Counted from the stretch's first letter, positions 35,753 through 45,064 are shown. The stretch: DNA of 64,000 nt from Eubacteriales bacterium (GCA_030524135.1 JAUNHA010000002.1:1-64000); one strand, 5' to 3'. Notes: generated from the sequence alone by a model not told the origin. A program made the numbers and translations.

Positions 35753-36604
35753 TTATGACGCCTTTCCCTCTTCCTTAAGAATCGCCTCGTCAAGATGCGC
35801 GAGCATGCGCTCCTTATCCTCAGGCAGCCTGCCGCGCGTACGTACCTCCAGATAATCATGGAAGCCGTCATAGCTTTCAACCGGCTCGGTCAGGCACTGG
35901 AGAAGTCTCCGCTCCTCGAGCAGATTCTCAAGCTCCGTGGCCGGCACAAAACGTCCTGCTTCAATATCCCTGTACAGCGGCGCACGTTCGTGAATAAAAA
36001 TCGAAAAATCAATGATCTTTTTCGGCGTAGCCCTGTTCAGAAATTCCGCTGTATTTTCCGCATTTTCAATGCCCCGTCCCGCTCCCGCAAGACCGAACAT
36101 CAGATGTGCGTTATACGCCATCCCCGCCGCATGAAGCCGCCCGATCTGTTCATACGCCTCCGGAATCGTGTGATCCTTTTTCATAAATGCGAGCACATCC
36201 GCCGTCCCGCATTCGATGCCGAGGTAGAGCTCCTGCACGCCGAGTTCATGCAGCCGATTCAGTTCCTCATCGCTCTTCTGTGAGATATTGGTCACCGTTG
36301 CGTCCATATTGACAGAAGCGCAGTCCGGAAAATAGCACCGGATCATCTCAAGAATCTCATACAGGCGCTCTGTCGGAAGCCCGAACGGATTCCCGTCCCC
36401 CAGGAATATCTGCTTCGGATGTCCGCCGAGATTCTTTACGCGCAGAAGCTCCGCCTCTACCTGTGAAAGCGGAAGCTCACGGAATTTCAGGTGCTTGAAC
36501 AGCGTACAGAATGTACACCGGTTATAAGAACAGCCTACCGCGACCGGCAGCATAAAAGACGCCCGTTCCATGGGCGGTCTGCAGATTTGACCCTCATACT
36601 CCAT
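35753..36604 (-). CDS. Radical SAM protein
   Basis: 283 residues. The [4Fe-4S]-SAM cluster site is CSYNRCTFC (Cys25, Cys30, Cys33, a Cx4Cx2C spacing used by one radical SAM branch), followed by FLGDGNPFGLPTERLYEILE and LGIECGTADVLAFMKKDH, part of the elongator-like/B12-independent core. No extra C-terminal cluster motif was seen. The substrate is unknown. The start at MEYEGQICRP is supported by GGAGGG 7 nt upstream. It ends 15 nt before the response regulator begins, so it could be co-transcribed with the sugar-sensing genes, although a functional link is not evident. Confidence 0.85.
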   Translation of the reverse strand: MEYEGQICRPPMERASFMLPVAVGCSYNRCTFCTLFKHLKFRELPLSQVEAELLRVKNLGGHPKQIFLGDGNPFGLPTERLYEILEMIRCYFPDCASVNMDATVTNISQKSDEELNRLHELGVQELYLGIECGTADVLAFMKKDHTIPEAYEQIGRLHAAGMAYNAHLMFGLAGAGRGIENAENTAEFLNRATPKKIIDFSIFIHERAPLYRDIEAGRFVPATELENLLEERRLLQCLTEPVESYDGFHDYLEVRTRGRLPEDKERMLAHLDEAILKEEGKAS

Positions 36605-36673
36605 AAAAATTCCCTCCTTCACTTTTTCCGTAATTGATCCGGTTATTTCAATCAGTATACCACAAATCTGACA

Positions 36674-36730
36674 AAACAAAAAGGACGGCTGCCCGGAAAA
36701 CGGTCATATTTCCGAACTGCTGTCCTTTCC
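36674..36730 (-). terminator. Terminator after NlpC/P60 gene
   Basis: On the minus strand AAAGGACAGCAGTTCGGAAA pairs with TTTCCGGGCAGCCGTCCTTT (imperfect) followed by TTTGTTTTG. It lies about 30 nt past the stop codon. Confidence 0.75.
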
Positions 36731-36757
36731 TTCCTTTCATTCAAGCTGCCTCTATGA

Positions 36758-37381
36758 TCAGATGATCCTGCGGATCGAGCGGACGCTTTTATACGACGCA
36801 TTTGAAATTTTAATACCACTGCGTTCCGTGCTCGCGTGCACGATCTTTCCGCCCCCGATATATATCCCGACATGCCCGCTGTAGCAGATCAGATCGCCGG
36901 GGATAGCATCCGCGAGGTTCGTTCCGATATTTCTTCCCGCTCCGGCGAGCGCTGATGACGAATGCGGCAGAGACACACCAAAATTCCGGTATACACTCAT
37001 CACAAACCCTGAACAGTCAGCACCGTTTGTCAGACTGGTTCCGCCATAACGGTAGGGATTTCCGACAAACTGCACCGCATAATCGGCCACCTGCTGCCCC
37101 GCGCTTTTTGTGATCGCCTGCTCCGCCGCCGCTGCCGCTGCCGTCCCGACAGCCTCCCCGGTCACTTCATCAAGCATGAAAAATCCCAGGCTCTCCGGCT
37201 CTGCCGTATTCTCCGCGTTTTCTTCCGCGCCCTGCTCCATACCCGTATCTGAAGCTGTATTCGTATCCGTCTCAACCGGTATGATCACCGCTGCATGCGC
37301 TCTGATCAGCCCTGTTCCCTTTCCCGTCATCATCGCAAATACACACAGTCCAAGTGCTGCCGCATACTGAATTTTTCTCAA
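36758..37381 (-). CDS. NlpC/P60-family secreted cell-wall hydrolase
   Basis: 207 residues. A signal peptide (1-30, ending RAHA-A) is followed by a Thr/Glu/Asn-rich linker and a C-terminal NlpC/P60 domain (about 95-207) with catalytic Cys123 (NGADCSGFV), His170 (SGHVGIYIG) and His182 (IVHAS). Such enzymes cut peptide stems of peptidoglycan, usually the D-Glu to diamino-acid bond. The TTG at 37381 is chosen as start because AGGAGG lies exactly 9 nt upstream and it begins the signal peptide cleanly; the in-frame ATGs at 37390 and 37399 are badly placed relative to that site. Confidence 0.85.
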   Translation of the reverse strand: MRKIQYAAALGLCVFAMMTGKGTGLIRAHAAVIIPVETDTNTASDTGMEQGAEENAENTAEPESLGFFMLDEVTGEAVGTAAAAAAEQAITKSAGQQVADYAVQFVGNPYRYGGTSLTNGADCSGFVMSVYRNFGVSLPHSSSALAGAGRNIGTNLADAIPGDLICYSGHVGIYIGGGKIVHASTERSGIKISNASYKSVRSIRRII

Positions 37382-37537
37382 ATAACCCATCCTCCTCATC
37401 GTTCTACGGGTCAGTATATCAGACAAATATGTCGATTTTCGCCGGATTTTACGGTCAATAAATTTAAGGTTCCCTTAAGGATATGAATTTTTTATAACCA
37501 GTGATGGTTTTTCAAATCCCCTGAGAACCTTTGTTAT

Positions 37538-38233
37538 TTAAACATCCTTTTCCTTCATGAAGCCGAACTTATATGCCAGCAGATAGCACAGGAAGCTGAT
37601 CACGATGAAGCCCAGCATAAAATAGCTGTAGTGTGCCGACATAAAGCTGTAGCCAAGTATCAGATACAGCGCGCATGCCGCGATCACGGTCGGTGTGCTA
37701 AGCTTCTTATTTTTAATGAAGTACGGTGCAGCAAGCGCTCCGGTAAGCGCCGGTGTTACATTGTTGAAGGCCGGAGCAAGTGCAGGTCCCGTGATGATCG
37801 GCACGACCAACTGTCCAAGGAACAGCATGCCGAGAAACAGGATCAGGGTCGTAACGATCGAGGACGCACCGATCGCAAGTGTTGTGATCACCTCTCCTTT
37901 TTCCGTTCCATGCTGTACGCCATAAACACGCAGCGCATTCTGGGCTGCCGGAAGCTTCATATTCATGATATTGCCGGTAATGAAGGAAAGATAGGTTCCC
38001 GCCGATCCGAGAAACGGGGAGAAGGACACGACCTCCACAACGCTTACGACGCCGTAGATCGCGGTAAGCGTGATGATCGCGCTGATCGTATTGGAGAACT
38101 GGATCTCCACCTCACTTCCGTAAGCGATCGTGATCACGACCGGTACCATTAAAATCAGCAGAATCGCAATCGTGTCCGAGATCTTTCCGATGCGGTGTGT
38201 GCTGTTGATATAATCCTCATGCTTTGAGCTCAT
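37538..38233 (-). CDS. Polytopic membrane protein of the M20 gene cluster
   Basis: 231 residues with about six or seven membrane helices and a soluble N-terminus of about 20 residues. FLGSAGTYLSFITGNIMNMKLPAAQNALRVYGV between helices 2 and 3 is the most distinctive segment. I do not recognise a named family. It begins 15 nt after a DUF5058 membrane protein gene, which in turn follows the M20 amidohydrolase by 14 nt. The two membrane proteins are probably a complex, perhaps a transporter for the amidohydrolase substrate. Confidence 0.7.
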   Translation of the reverse strand: MSSKHEDYINSTHRIGKISDTIAILLILMVPVVITIAYGSEVEIQFSNTISAIITLTAIYGVVSVVEVVSFSPFLGSAGTYLSFITGNIMNMKLPAAQNALRVYGVQHGTEKGEVITTLAIGASSIVTTLILFLGMLFLGQLVVPIITGPALAPAFNNVTPALTGALAAPYFIKNKKLSTPTVIAACALYLILGYSFMSAHYSYFMLGFIVISFLCYLLAYKFGFMKEKDV

Positions 38234-38248
38234 AAAAACCCCTTTCTG

Positions 38249-38980
38249 TTATCTCAGAAGATTAACAAGATACGCGCCTGCCATTCCAAAGATCATTCCG
38301 CCCGGGAATGAAAGCTCCAGCAGGAACTTCTTTCCGGTCTTCTTTGCGAGCCAGTTGAACAAAAGCGCAAAGGCTGCCGCTACAAGAAGCGCCGCGAGCG
38401 CCAGAATCTGATCCGGTTTTTCTGTCCAGTAGGTCAGGTAAGGCGCGCAGAACCAGCCCATCATTGCGATGAAAATGCCGTCGATCAGGAGATTATAGAT
38501 GACCGGCTTTTTCTGCTTGAGCGCCGTCATCGATTTATCCAGCTTTTTCTGGCCGAAGATGACCAAAAGCGGTTCATACAGGATGCAGATCGACATCGCC
38601 CACATTGTCGAGATAAAAATGGAAGCGTTGTAGCCTTCATCCGTATAGGACAGAAGTCCGAAGGAACGGGCCGCAATGTTTGCCGCTACATTTTCATAGG
38701 AGCTCGAACCGATCACGGAAAGTCTCAGCCACGGAAAATAATTGCCAAGCACGGACATCAGCATAACGAGAATGATCAGGATCGGAATGCTCGGCACGAT
38801 CGAGAACAACGCGCTTCCGGTGATCACGCTCTTCATTTCACCCGCAGTAAGACCGATCTCTTTTCCGTGCTTCCATGCGCGGCGCATAAAGAATACCGAC
38901 TGCAGGAGCACATACAAAATTACGATCCCGCATGCGATAAACATGATCGGGGAGTTCGCGATTACGTGATAGTCTATCAT
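38249..38980 (-). CDS. DUF5058-family membrane protein
   Basis: 243 residues with about six helices; the length and the MIDYHVIANSPIMFIACGIVILY start fit DUF5058. Conserved-looking segments are GSALFSIVPSIPILI and LSFPGGMIFGMAGAYL. Function is unknown. It lies between the M20 amidohydrolase gene (14 nt upstream) and a second small polytopic protein (15 nt downstream). A joint role in uptake of an N-acyl or aminobenzoyl-type substrate is inference from position only. Confidence 0.7.
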   Translation of the reverse strand: MIDYHVIANSPIMFIACGIVILYVLLQSVFFMRRAWKHGKEIGLTAGEMKSVITGSALFSIVPSIPILIILVMLMSVLGNYFPWLRLSVIGSSSYENVAANIAARSFGLLSYTDEGYNASIFISTMWAMSICILYEPLLVIFGQKKLDKSMTALKQKKPVIYNLLIDGIFIAMMGWFCAPYLTYWTEKPDQILALAALLVAAAFALLFNWLAKKTGKKFLLELSFPGGMIFGMAGAYLVNLLR

Positions 38981-38994
38981 CTGAAAACCTCCTC

Positions 38995-40170
38995 TTATTT
39001 CGCGTGATTTTTCAGCCAGTCAAGCGCCACGCACACATACGATGCGGCCGCCGTGGGCAGACACTCCTCATTGAATAAAACATTCGGGTTGTGATGACCG
39101 ACGATCTTGCTCTTATCCTCCACTGCCGCTCCGATCGAGAAATAGCAGGACGGCACGCGTTCGGAAATAAATGCGAAATCCTCGGATCCCATCACATGAT
39201 AGGTCGGCACAAGATATTCATCCGGCTTCATCTCATGGAGACATGCCACAAATTCCCTGGAAAGCTCCGCGTCATTCTGTACAGCCGGCACATCATAGAG
39301 CACCTCGAGCTGTGCCTTCGTACGGTAGGTTTTTGACACGCCCTCCACGATCTCGCTGATTCTTCTGATCAGGTTTTCACGGACCGCTTTATCAAATACG
39401 CGCAGGGTTCCCTTCAGCACCGCGGTATCCGGAATCACATTTGCAACCGTTCCCGCCTGGAATGCACCGATCGTAAGCGCCGCTTCCTTCATGGACGGGC
39501 ACTCTCTGGCGATCAGCTCCTGCAGCCCCATATAGATATGAAGACCGGTATTGATCGGATCTACGCCAAGCTCCGGTGTGGATCCGTGGCCGCCCACGCC
39601 CTGGAGCTTTATCTCAAATCCGTATACAGCCGCCATAGGCACCGGACCGTATGCGATGCACTGCGGCGTAAAACCGGAGCCGACATGCATGGCAAATGCC
39701 GCGTCTACTTTTGGATTCTCCAGAAGCCCGTCCTCGATCGCTGCCTTCGCTCCGTGGAATGTCTCCTCGCCCGGCTGGAAGACAAGCTTTACAACGCCCC
39801 TGAGCTCTGCCTCATGCTGCTTCAGGATCTTTGCGGCGCCGAGCAGTGTTGCCGCGTGCAGGTCATGACCGCAGGCATGCATTCTTCCGTTCTTTGACGC
39901 AAAAGAGAGGCCTGTTTCCTCCGCCATCGGAAGTCCGTCCATATCGCTTCTTAACAGAAAGCAGCTGTCGCCCTTTCCGAGAAGCGCCACCACGCAGGAA
40001 CCGCCGCATAAAAGCTTATACGGAATTCCCATCTTCTGCAGCTCCTCCTGCACAAACGCGCTGGTCTGCGGAAGGTCCAGATCAAGCTCCGGCATCTGAT
40101 GAAACGATCTTCTCCATGCTACGAGCTCCTCCTTCATTGCCTGTGCCTCTTTTAAAATTTCCTGATACAT
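38995..40170 (-). CDS. M20-family amidohydrolase (hippurate hydrolase/AbgB-like)
   Basis: 391 residues. It would release an amino acid or amine from an N-acylated substrate in the cytoplasm. The metal ligands of the family are visible: the ACGHD motif (GRMHACGHDLHAATLLGA), FQPGEETFHGAKA and the later HVMGSEDFAF and HHNPNVLFNEE. The dimerisation domain is in the middle. The start at MYQEILKEA has AAGGGGG 6 nt upstream. It is the first gene of a three-gene operon with two membrane proteins and diverges from a LysR regulator, which is therefore its likely controller. Confidence 0.92.
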   Translation of the reverse strand: MYQEILKEAQAMKEELVAWRRSFHQMPELDLDLPQTSAFVQEELQKMGIPYKLLCGGSCVVALLGKGDSCFLLRSDMDGLPMAEETGLSFASKNGRMHACGHDLHAATLLGAAKILKQHEAELRGVVKLVFQPGEETFHGAKAAIEDGLLENPKVDAAFAMHVGSGFTPQCIAYGPVPMAAVYGFEIKLQGVGGHGSTPELGVDPINTGLHIYMGLQELIARECPSMKEAALTIGAFQAGTVANVIPDTAVLKGTLRVFDKAVRENLIRRISEIVEGVSKTYRTKAQLEVLYDVPAVQNDAELSREFVACLHEMKPDEYLVPTYHVMGSEDFAFISERVPSCYFSIGAAVEDKSKIVGHHNPNVLFNEECLPTAAASYVCVALDWLKNHAK

Positions 40171-40277
40171 ATGCATCCCCCTTTTTCGTATTGAGTTTTC
40201 TTCTGTTTTCCAAAAAGCTGTGCTGCCGCAGCAGCTTCGTTATCCAAAGACTAGCATATTTTCGGGGAATACAGGTT

Positions 40278-40317
40278 ATACTTTTCCAAAAGTATGTTAT
40301 AATGAAAACATTATAAT
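40278..40317 (+). promoter_or_regulatory. LysR-type operator palindrome and -10 boxes in the M20/LysR gap
   Basis: ATACTTTT-CC-AAAAGTAT (40278-40295) is a perfect palindrome of the ATAC-N10-GTAT type expected for a LysR-family binding site, and it sits in the divergent gap. TATAAT occurs directly after it at 40298-40303 and again at 40312-40317, so the palindrome overlaps the -35 region of the regulator promoter, as expected for autorepression. Confidence 0.6.
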
Positions 40318-40348
40318 GAAATTTTAAGTTATAAGGGGAAAAACGGAA

Positions 40349-41269
40349 ATGAACTTCTCGCATTTAAGGAACGCCGCCGCGGTCGCAGACTGCGGCTCCA
40401 TCAATAAAGCAGCTGCCGGGCTCTTTGTTTCCCAGCCCTGTCTGAGCAATTCCATTAAGCTTCTGGAAAAGGAGCTGGGGTTTCCGATCTTTCAGCGCAG
40501 CAAAACCGGTGTTGTACCAACGCCAAAGGGAGAAGAATTTCTCGGAATCGCAAAAGACATTCTGAAGGATTATGAGCGCCTGGAAGCGCTTTCCGCGCAT
40601 CAGAACAGACGTCCCCTCTCCATTGCCGGCTATCCGCTTTCCTATCTTGCCGCGAGCCTTCTGCGCTTTCAGAAGCAGGATGAGCAGAAATTCCCGGACA
40701 GGCATATCGAATGCGGCAATCTGCGGGCGCTCGATACCGTCGCCTCCGGAGCCGCCAGAATCGGCTTTGTATTTTTCGCATGCACGGAACAGCCGCGCCT
40801 TCTTGAGCATGCCGAAAAGCGCGGTCTTAAGTGTGAAAAATTATTCTCTCCAATCCCGATGTATGCGGTTGCAAACCGTTCCCATCCGCTCACAAAATAC
40901 AAAAAAATTTCTTTTGAAGAGCTGATCCGCTACCCGCTTGTCGCCTTCAGCGACCACTCCACGCTGACCTTTCTGAAAAAGCTCGGTTATCAGCTTCACC
41001 CCGCCTCTCTCTATGTACCGGACCGCCGCATGCTCTTTGATGCCGTCCGCAGCGGTGAATATGCCTCCATGATGACCGTGACAAAGCGTTCCCTGAGCCA
41101 GGACCTCGTCTATATTCCAATTGACGACGAACGCTTCTTCATGGGAATTTACTGCGTCATGCCAAAGGTCTACCGCATGGATGCGCGTGAAAAAGCATTT
41201 CTCAAATTTCTGAAGCAGGATGTGAAATTTCTGCAGACAACAGACGAAAAAATGCCTCCGGAGGCGTAA
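40349..41269 (+). CDS. LysR-family regulator (divergent from M20 operon)
   Basis: 306 residues. An N-terminal winged helix-turn-helix (MNFSHLRNAAAVADCGSINK..., SQPCLSNSIKLLEKELG, about residues 1-62) is followed by a periplasmic-binding-protein-like effector domain (about 90-295). AAGGGG lies 10 nt before the ATG. It probably controls the divergent M20/DUF5058 operon through the palindrome in the gap. Its HTH is very similar to those of two other regulators in this window (44151-45050 and 60611-61510). Confidence 0.93.
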   Translation: MNFSHLRNAAAVADCGSINKAAAGLFVSQPCLSNSIKLLEKELGFPIFQRSKTGVVPTPKGEEFLGIAKDILKDYERLEALSAHQNRRPLSIAGYPLSYLAASLLRFQKQDEQKFPDRHIECGNLRALDTVASGAARIGFVFFACTEQPRLLEHAEKRGLKCEKLFSPIPMYAVANRSHPLTKYKKISFEELIRYPLVAFSDHSTLTFLKKLGYQLHPASLYVPDRRMLFDAVRSGEYASMMTVTKRSLSQDLVYIPIDDERFFMGIYCVMPKVYRMDAREKAFLKFLKQDVKFLQTTDEKMPPEA

Positions 41270-41300
41270 TGCAAAAAGTATTGTCCGGAAGCATTTTTAA
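41247..41300 (+). terminator. Terminator overlapping the LysR stop codon
   Basis: AAAAATGCCTCCGGA and TCCGGAAGCATTTTT pair with one mismatch; the 5' arm lies inside the last codons of the gene and the 3' arm ends in TTTTTAAATAATTTTAT. Confidence 0.72.
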
Positions 41301-41347
41301 ATAATTTTATTATATTTTCCTGTCTGTCGGATTATGATTCTGCCGAC

Positions 41348-42994
41348 TTATTCTGCCTTATAAGCGGTTTCTCCATTGACCAGAGTCTCAAGCACTTTGA
41401 TATCCCTGATCTTCATCGGGTCGCAGGTAAGCGGATTTTCCGCGAGAATAACGATATCCGCATACTTTCCCGCCTCAAGAGAGCCTCTCTCCTTTTCCTC
41501 ATGGTGCTGATATGCCGCATGGATCGTGTACGCCTTGATCGCGTCCATAACGGAAATACGCTGCGCCTCTCCGAGCACCTGTCCTTCGTATGTCACGCGG
41601 TTCACTGCCGTCCAGATCGTCTGAAGCGGGTTCTGCGGGAATACCGGCGTATCACAGTGAATGGAGAACGGCATGCCTCTTTTCACCAGAGACGCCGCCG
41701 GGCTCAGGCGCTCCGCGCGCTCCGGGCCGAGGAAGGTATCCTTATGTCTGTCTCCATAGTAGAAAATGTGCGGCGGGAACAGGGAAAGAAATACACCCTG
41801 ATCCTTTGCCCGGTCGATCTGATCCTCTCTGATCGTCTGCGCATGAATAATGTTGTGGCGGATATCCGGAAGCGGGTGCTTTTCCTGCAGCTCCTTATAT
41901 CCGTCCAGAATATCATCCATACCCGCATCTCCGTTGCAGTGAATCAGAATCTGCTTTCCTCTCTCATGGATAAAGGTGAAATCTTCCATCAGCTTTTCCT
42001 TCGTCAGCGACGGATATCCGCAGTAGGAGGCATCTCCCTTGTACGGCGTATAATACGGCTTTGAAAGGTAAGCGCTCATGTTCTGGATCGTGCCGTCATA
42101 CATCAGCTTGATGCCTCCCATATGCAGCCATTCCGGATCCAGATCAAATGCATCCACCTGATCCAGATATTCCGCTCCGCTCACAGTGCGGTACGGATAG
42201 AACGGATTGAACACGACTCTCGTATGCAGTCTTCCCTCTGCCGCGCCTTTCTGGTAGGTCGGGATATCCTTCAGCATCGTACCGCCGTCATTTGCGGTCG
42301 TAACGCCGCAGGACGCATACTTCAGCGTCGCTGCCTCGATCTTTGCCACCGGATCCTTGACCGTTCCGATATCGCCGAGTTTTCCAGCCGTCAGCATATT
42401 GGTCACATTTCTTGCAGCCTCCTCTTCAAGGATACCGTTCGGGGTCTTTCCGTCTTCCTCTCTCCAGATCACGCCGCCAACCGGATCCGGCGTATCTGCA
42501 TTGATGCCCGCGCGCTCAAGCGTTACGCTGTTGACATAGAGGTAGTGAAGCGTCTTATCCAGAATATAGATCGGATTGGTACTGGATATCCCATCCAGCT
42601 CCTTTCTCAGAAGTCCGCGTTTTTCCTTCACGCCGTTCTCCGTAAATCCGCTTGCATAGATCCATGCGCCCGGCGGTGTGATGGCAGCTCTTTCTCTCAG
42701 AAGCGTGAGGCACTTTTCGATCGTGTCCACAGTTCCGACAGGCGGCGCCTCCAGATTGACAAAATGGCTGTACAGCGCAACCTGATGCACATGGCTGTGC
42801 CCGTCATAAAAGCCCGGAAGAATCGTTTTCCCCTCCAGATCAATGACCTCGGCATCCTGCCCGAACTGCTCCAGCATCTTTGCCTTCGTGCCAACGCCCG
42901 CCACCTTTTTACCGGCTACGGCAATTGCCTCGCACACGCTGCTCTTTGCGTCTGCAGTTATGACCGTGCCGTTCACATAGATTTTCGTTTTCAT
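41348..42994 (-). CDS. Amidohydrolase-family metal-dependent hydrolase (YtcJ-like)
   Basis: 548 residues, amidohydrolase superfamily, amidohydrolase_3 branch. The N-terminal beta-sandwich contains GKTILPGFYDGHSHVH with the first metal-binding His pair; later ligands are ILIHCNGDAGMDD, HNIIHAQTI and FSIHCDTPVFPQNPL. The C-terminal segment EKERGSLEAGKYADIVILAENP closes the sandwich. Such proteins hydrolyse N-formyl or amide bonds of diverse substrates, and the substrate is not evident here. The gene follows the EamA transporter gene (73 nt), which may export or import its product. GAGGGG lies 8 nt upstream of the start. Confidence 0.88.
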   Translation of the reverse strand: MKTKIYVNGTVITADAKSSVCEAIAVAGKKVAGVGTKAKMLEQFGQDAEVIDLEGKTILPGFYDGHSHVHQVALYSHFVNLEAPPVGTVDTIEKCLTLLRERAAITPPGAWIYASGFTENGVKEKRGLLRKELDGISSTNPIYILDKTLHYLYVNSVTLERAGINADTPDPVGGVIWREEDGKTPNGILEEEAARNVTNMLTAGKLGDIGTVKDPVAKIEAATLKYASCGVTTANDGGTMLKDIPTYQKGAAEGRLHTRVVFNPFYPYRTVSGAEYLDQVDAFDLDPEWLHMGGIKLMYDGTIQNMSAYLSKPYYTPYKGDASYCGYPSLTKEKLMEDFTFIHERGKQILIHCNGDAGMDDILDGYKELQEKHPLPDIRHNIIHAQTIREDQIDRAKDQGVFLSLFPPHIFYYGDRHKDTFLGPERAERLSPAASLVKRGMPFSIHCDTPVFPQNPLQTIWTAVNRVTYEGQVLGEAQRISVMDAIKAYTIHAAYQHHEEKERGSLEAGKYADIVILAENPLTCDPMKIRDIKVLETLVNGETAYKAE

Positions 42995-43067
42995 CTTAAT
43001 GTCCCCTCTCCCATTTTGACTTTATTGTTCAGCGGGTATGCACCCGCCTGTTTCCTGCTTTTTTGTT

Positions 43068-43934
43068 TTACTGCAGTGCCGCTTCCTGAGAAACCGTTTC
43101 TTTTCCGGACAGAATGAGCGGAAGCACGCGCAGCACAACCGCCGCCAGCACGATCACACCGCCCAGGAATGACAGCATGCCCGGCCGTTCTCCCACGACC
43201 AGAAATACCCACACCGGATTTAGGATCGGGTCAAGGATCGGAAGCAGAGAAGATTCGATCGCCGTCAGATGCGCCGTGGACTTTGCGTAAAGTGCATACG
43301 AAATTCCCGAAATGAGCCCCGTCGTGAGCAGGCCTGTCAGCGCGCTGCCGCCTTCCATAATAATGCCGCTTGAAAGCAGTGCCGGTAAGCCGATCACCCC
43401 TGCGATCAGGCTGCCGAAGCAGACATTGTAGACAGGATTGCTGTTCTTCTGAAGTCTGAGGAAAATGATCGTAAAGGAAAACGTTATCGCACTTCCAATT
43501 CCGACGAGATTGCCCCAGACAGAGCTTGCACCAAAGTTATCACAGAAGAACAGCGCCATGCCGACTGCCGAAACCACAATGCAGATCTTATCCTGCTTCG
43601 TCAGCTTTTCCTTCAGGATCGCCCAGCTCAGCACTGCGACAAAGATCGGCGATGTATACTGCAGCAGCACCGCATTTGCCGAGGTCGTCAGATGCGTGGC
43701 AAAAATAAAGCAGAACGTAAATGCCGCGTAAGCGATCGAACCGCCGACAAGCGCCCAGGAGAATTTCGGCTTTGCGCCGAGCACCATCGGAAGCATGACA
43801 ATGCCTGCGATCAGACCTCTTCCTCCTACAAAAGCGAGCGTATCCATCGATACCGTTTTCACAAATACGCCGGCACTGCTCCACATAATTGCAGCTATGA
43901 CCGTCATAAGAACTGCTTTTCTGCGCTGATTCAT
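43068..43934 (-). CDS. EamA/DMT-family transporter
   Basis: 288 residues with ten predicted helices in two EamA repeats (about 5-140 and 150-285); the second repeat begins ASSVWGNLVGIGSAITFS. DMT transporters export amino acids or metabolites. The start at MNQRRKAVLM has GGGAGGGG 3-4 nt upstream; a frame 21 codons longer has no ribosome site. It precedes the amidohydrolase gene by 73 nt and diverges from a LysR regulator. Confidence 0.9.
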   Translation of the reverse strand: MNQRRKAVLMTVIAAIMWSSAGVFVKTVSMDTLAFVGGRGLIAGIVMLPMVLGAKPKFSWALVGGSIAYAAFTFCFIFATHLTTSANAVLLQYTSPIFVAVLSWAILKEKLTKQDKICIVVSAVGMALFFCDNFGASSVWGNLVGIGSAITFSFTIIFLRLQKNSNPVYNVCFGSLIAGVIGLPALLSSGIIMEGGSALTGLLTTGLISGISYALYAKSTAHLTAIESSLLPILDPILNPVWVFLVVGERPGMLSFLGGVIVLAAVVLRVLPLILSGKETVSQEAALQ

Positions 43935-44150
43935 AATCCCCTCCCGTATTTCCAAAAAGCCGCGTGTCTTCTCCGGGGTCATCGTCAAAACAGACACCGT
44001 ATCTTGTTCATTCCGGGCTTTTGTGGTAGATTTATAGTAATATTTTTTCTGCAGTCAGTATAACAGGACGGGGCTTTTTTGCGTTATCCCGAGTAATTTA
44101 TAGAATATAAGCGTTTACTTATGTTCCTGTCAGGGAAGGAGGAATCGGTT

Positions 44151-45050
44151 TTGAATTTCAGTCATCTCACCTATGTTGTTACGGTTGCAAAGGCCGGCTC
44201 CATCAGCCGCGCCTGTAAGGAACTTCTCGTTTCCCAGCCGTATCTGAGCGGTGTGATCAAAAATGTGGAAGATGAACTGGGCATTCAGATCTTTCAGCGT
44301 ACAAGTACCGGTGTGGCGCTTACGGAGGCGGGCGAAGCATTTATGCAGAGCTCGGAGCGTATCCTTTCTGAATGGCAGATTCTTCAGAGCCTGCGCGAGA
44401 GTTCCGGAGACCGTCTTAAGATCGTTTCCTACTACTCTTATTTTTTCCTGCGCTGCTTTCTCAACATGCGCACGGCAGGCGGGAGCCTTTCCCAGGACAG
44501 CTTTAAGGAAATGCCGCTTGTAGACTGCTTTCGCGCGCTTTCTTCCGAAAAGGCCAATCTGGGGCTGGTCTGCTATGCGGATATTTATGCGGATTACTAT
44601 CATAAAATGGCGGCTTCCTACCAGTGCCGCATGGAAACACTGTTCCCAAGCGTCGCTCCTCAGGTCATGATGCGGCCGGGACACCCGCTTTCCATACAGA
44701 GCAGGGTTACGGTTCCGGAACTCCTGCAGTACCCGATGGTCTGCTACAAAGATGCCGCCCCGCTTCTGAAGCGCCTCGGCATCGGTCAGCACCCTGATCT
44801 TCTGCTGGTTACTGACCGGGGAACCTATCTGGAGGCAATGGAAAACGGGGATTACATCTCCATCAACTCCATTATCATCGACAAAGCCTATTCCAATCAG
44901 CGCTTTTCCTTCGTTCCGCTGGAAGGCTCTCCGTTCGGATTTGAGTTTTCTTATGCAGTCCGGGACAGATACCGCATGAACGGACGCGAACGCAAATTTC
45001 TCCGTCTCGTGCGGAGCATGGAGAAAAAAGCGCTGGAAAAAGAAAAATAA
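44151..45050 (+). CDS. LysR-family regulator (divergent from EamA transporter)
   Basis: 299 residues. The start is a TTG at 44151: AAGGAGG lies exactly 8 nt upstream and the protein then begins MNFSHLTYVV, matching the other two LysR proteins here; the ATG at 44121 lies upstream of that ribosome site. The HTH (GSISRACKELLVSQPYLSGV) occupies residues 15-45, and the effector domain about 90-290 with the YRMNGRERKFLRLV ending shared with the regulator at 60611-61510. It probably controls the divergent EamA-amidohydrolase pair. Confidence 0.92.
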   Translation: MNFSHLTYVVTVAKAGSISRACKELLVSQPYLSGVIKNVEDELGIQIFQRTSTGVALTEAGEAFMQSSERILSEWQILQSLRESSGDRLKIVSYYSYFFLRCFLNMRTAGGSLSQDSFKEMPLVDCFRALSSEKANLGLVCYADIYADYYHKMAASYQCRMETLFPSVAPQVMMRPGHPLSIQSRVTVPELLQYPMVCYKDAAPLLKRLGIGQHPDLLLVTDRGTYLEAMENGDYISINSIIIDKAYSNQRFSFVPLEGSPFGFEFSYAVRDRYRMNGRERKFLRLVRSMEKKALEKEK

Positions 45051-45064
45051 CGTTCCGGCAAGCA

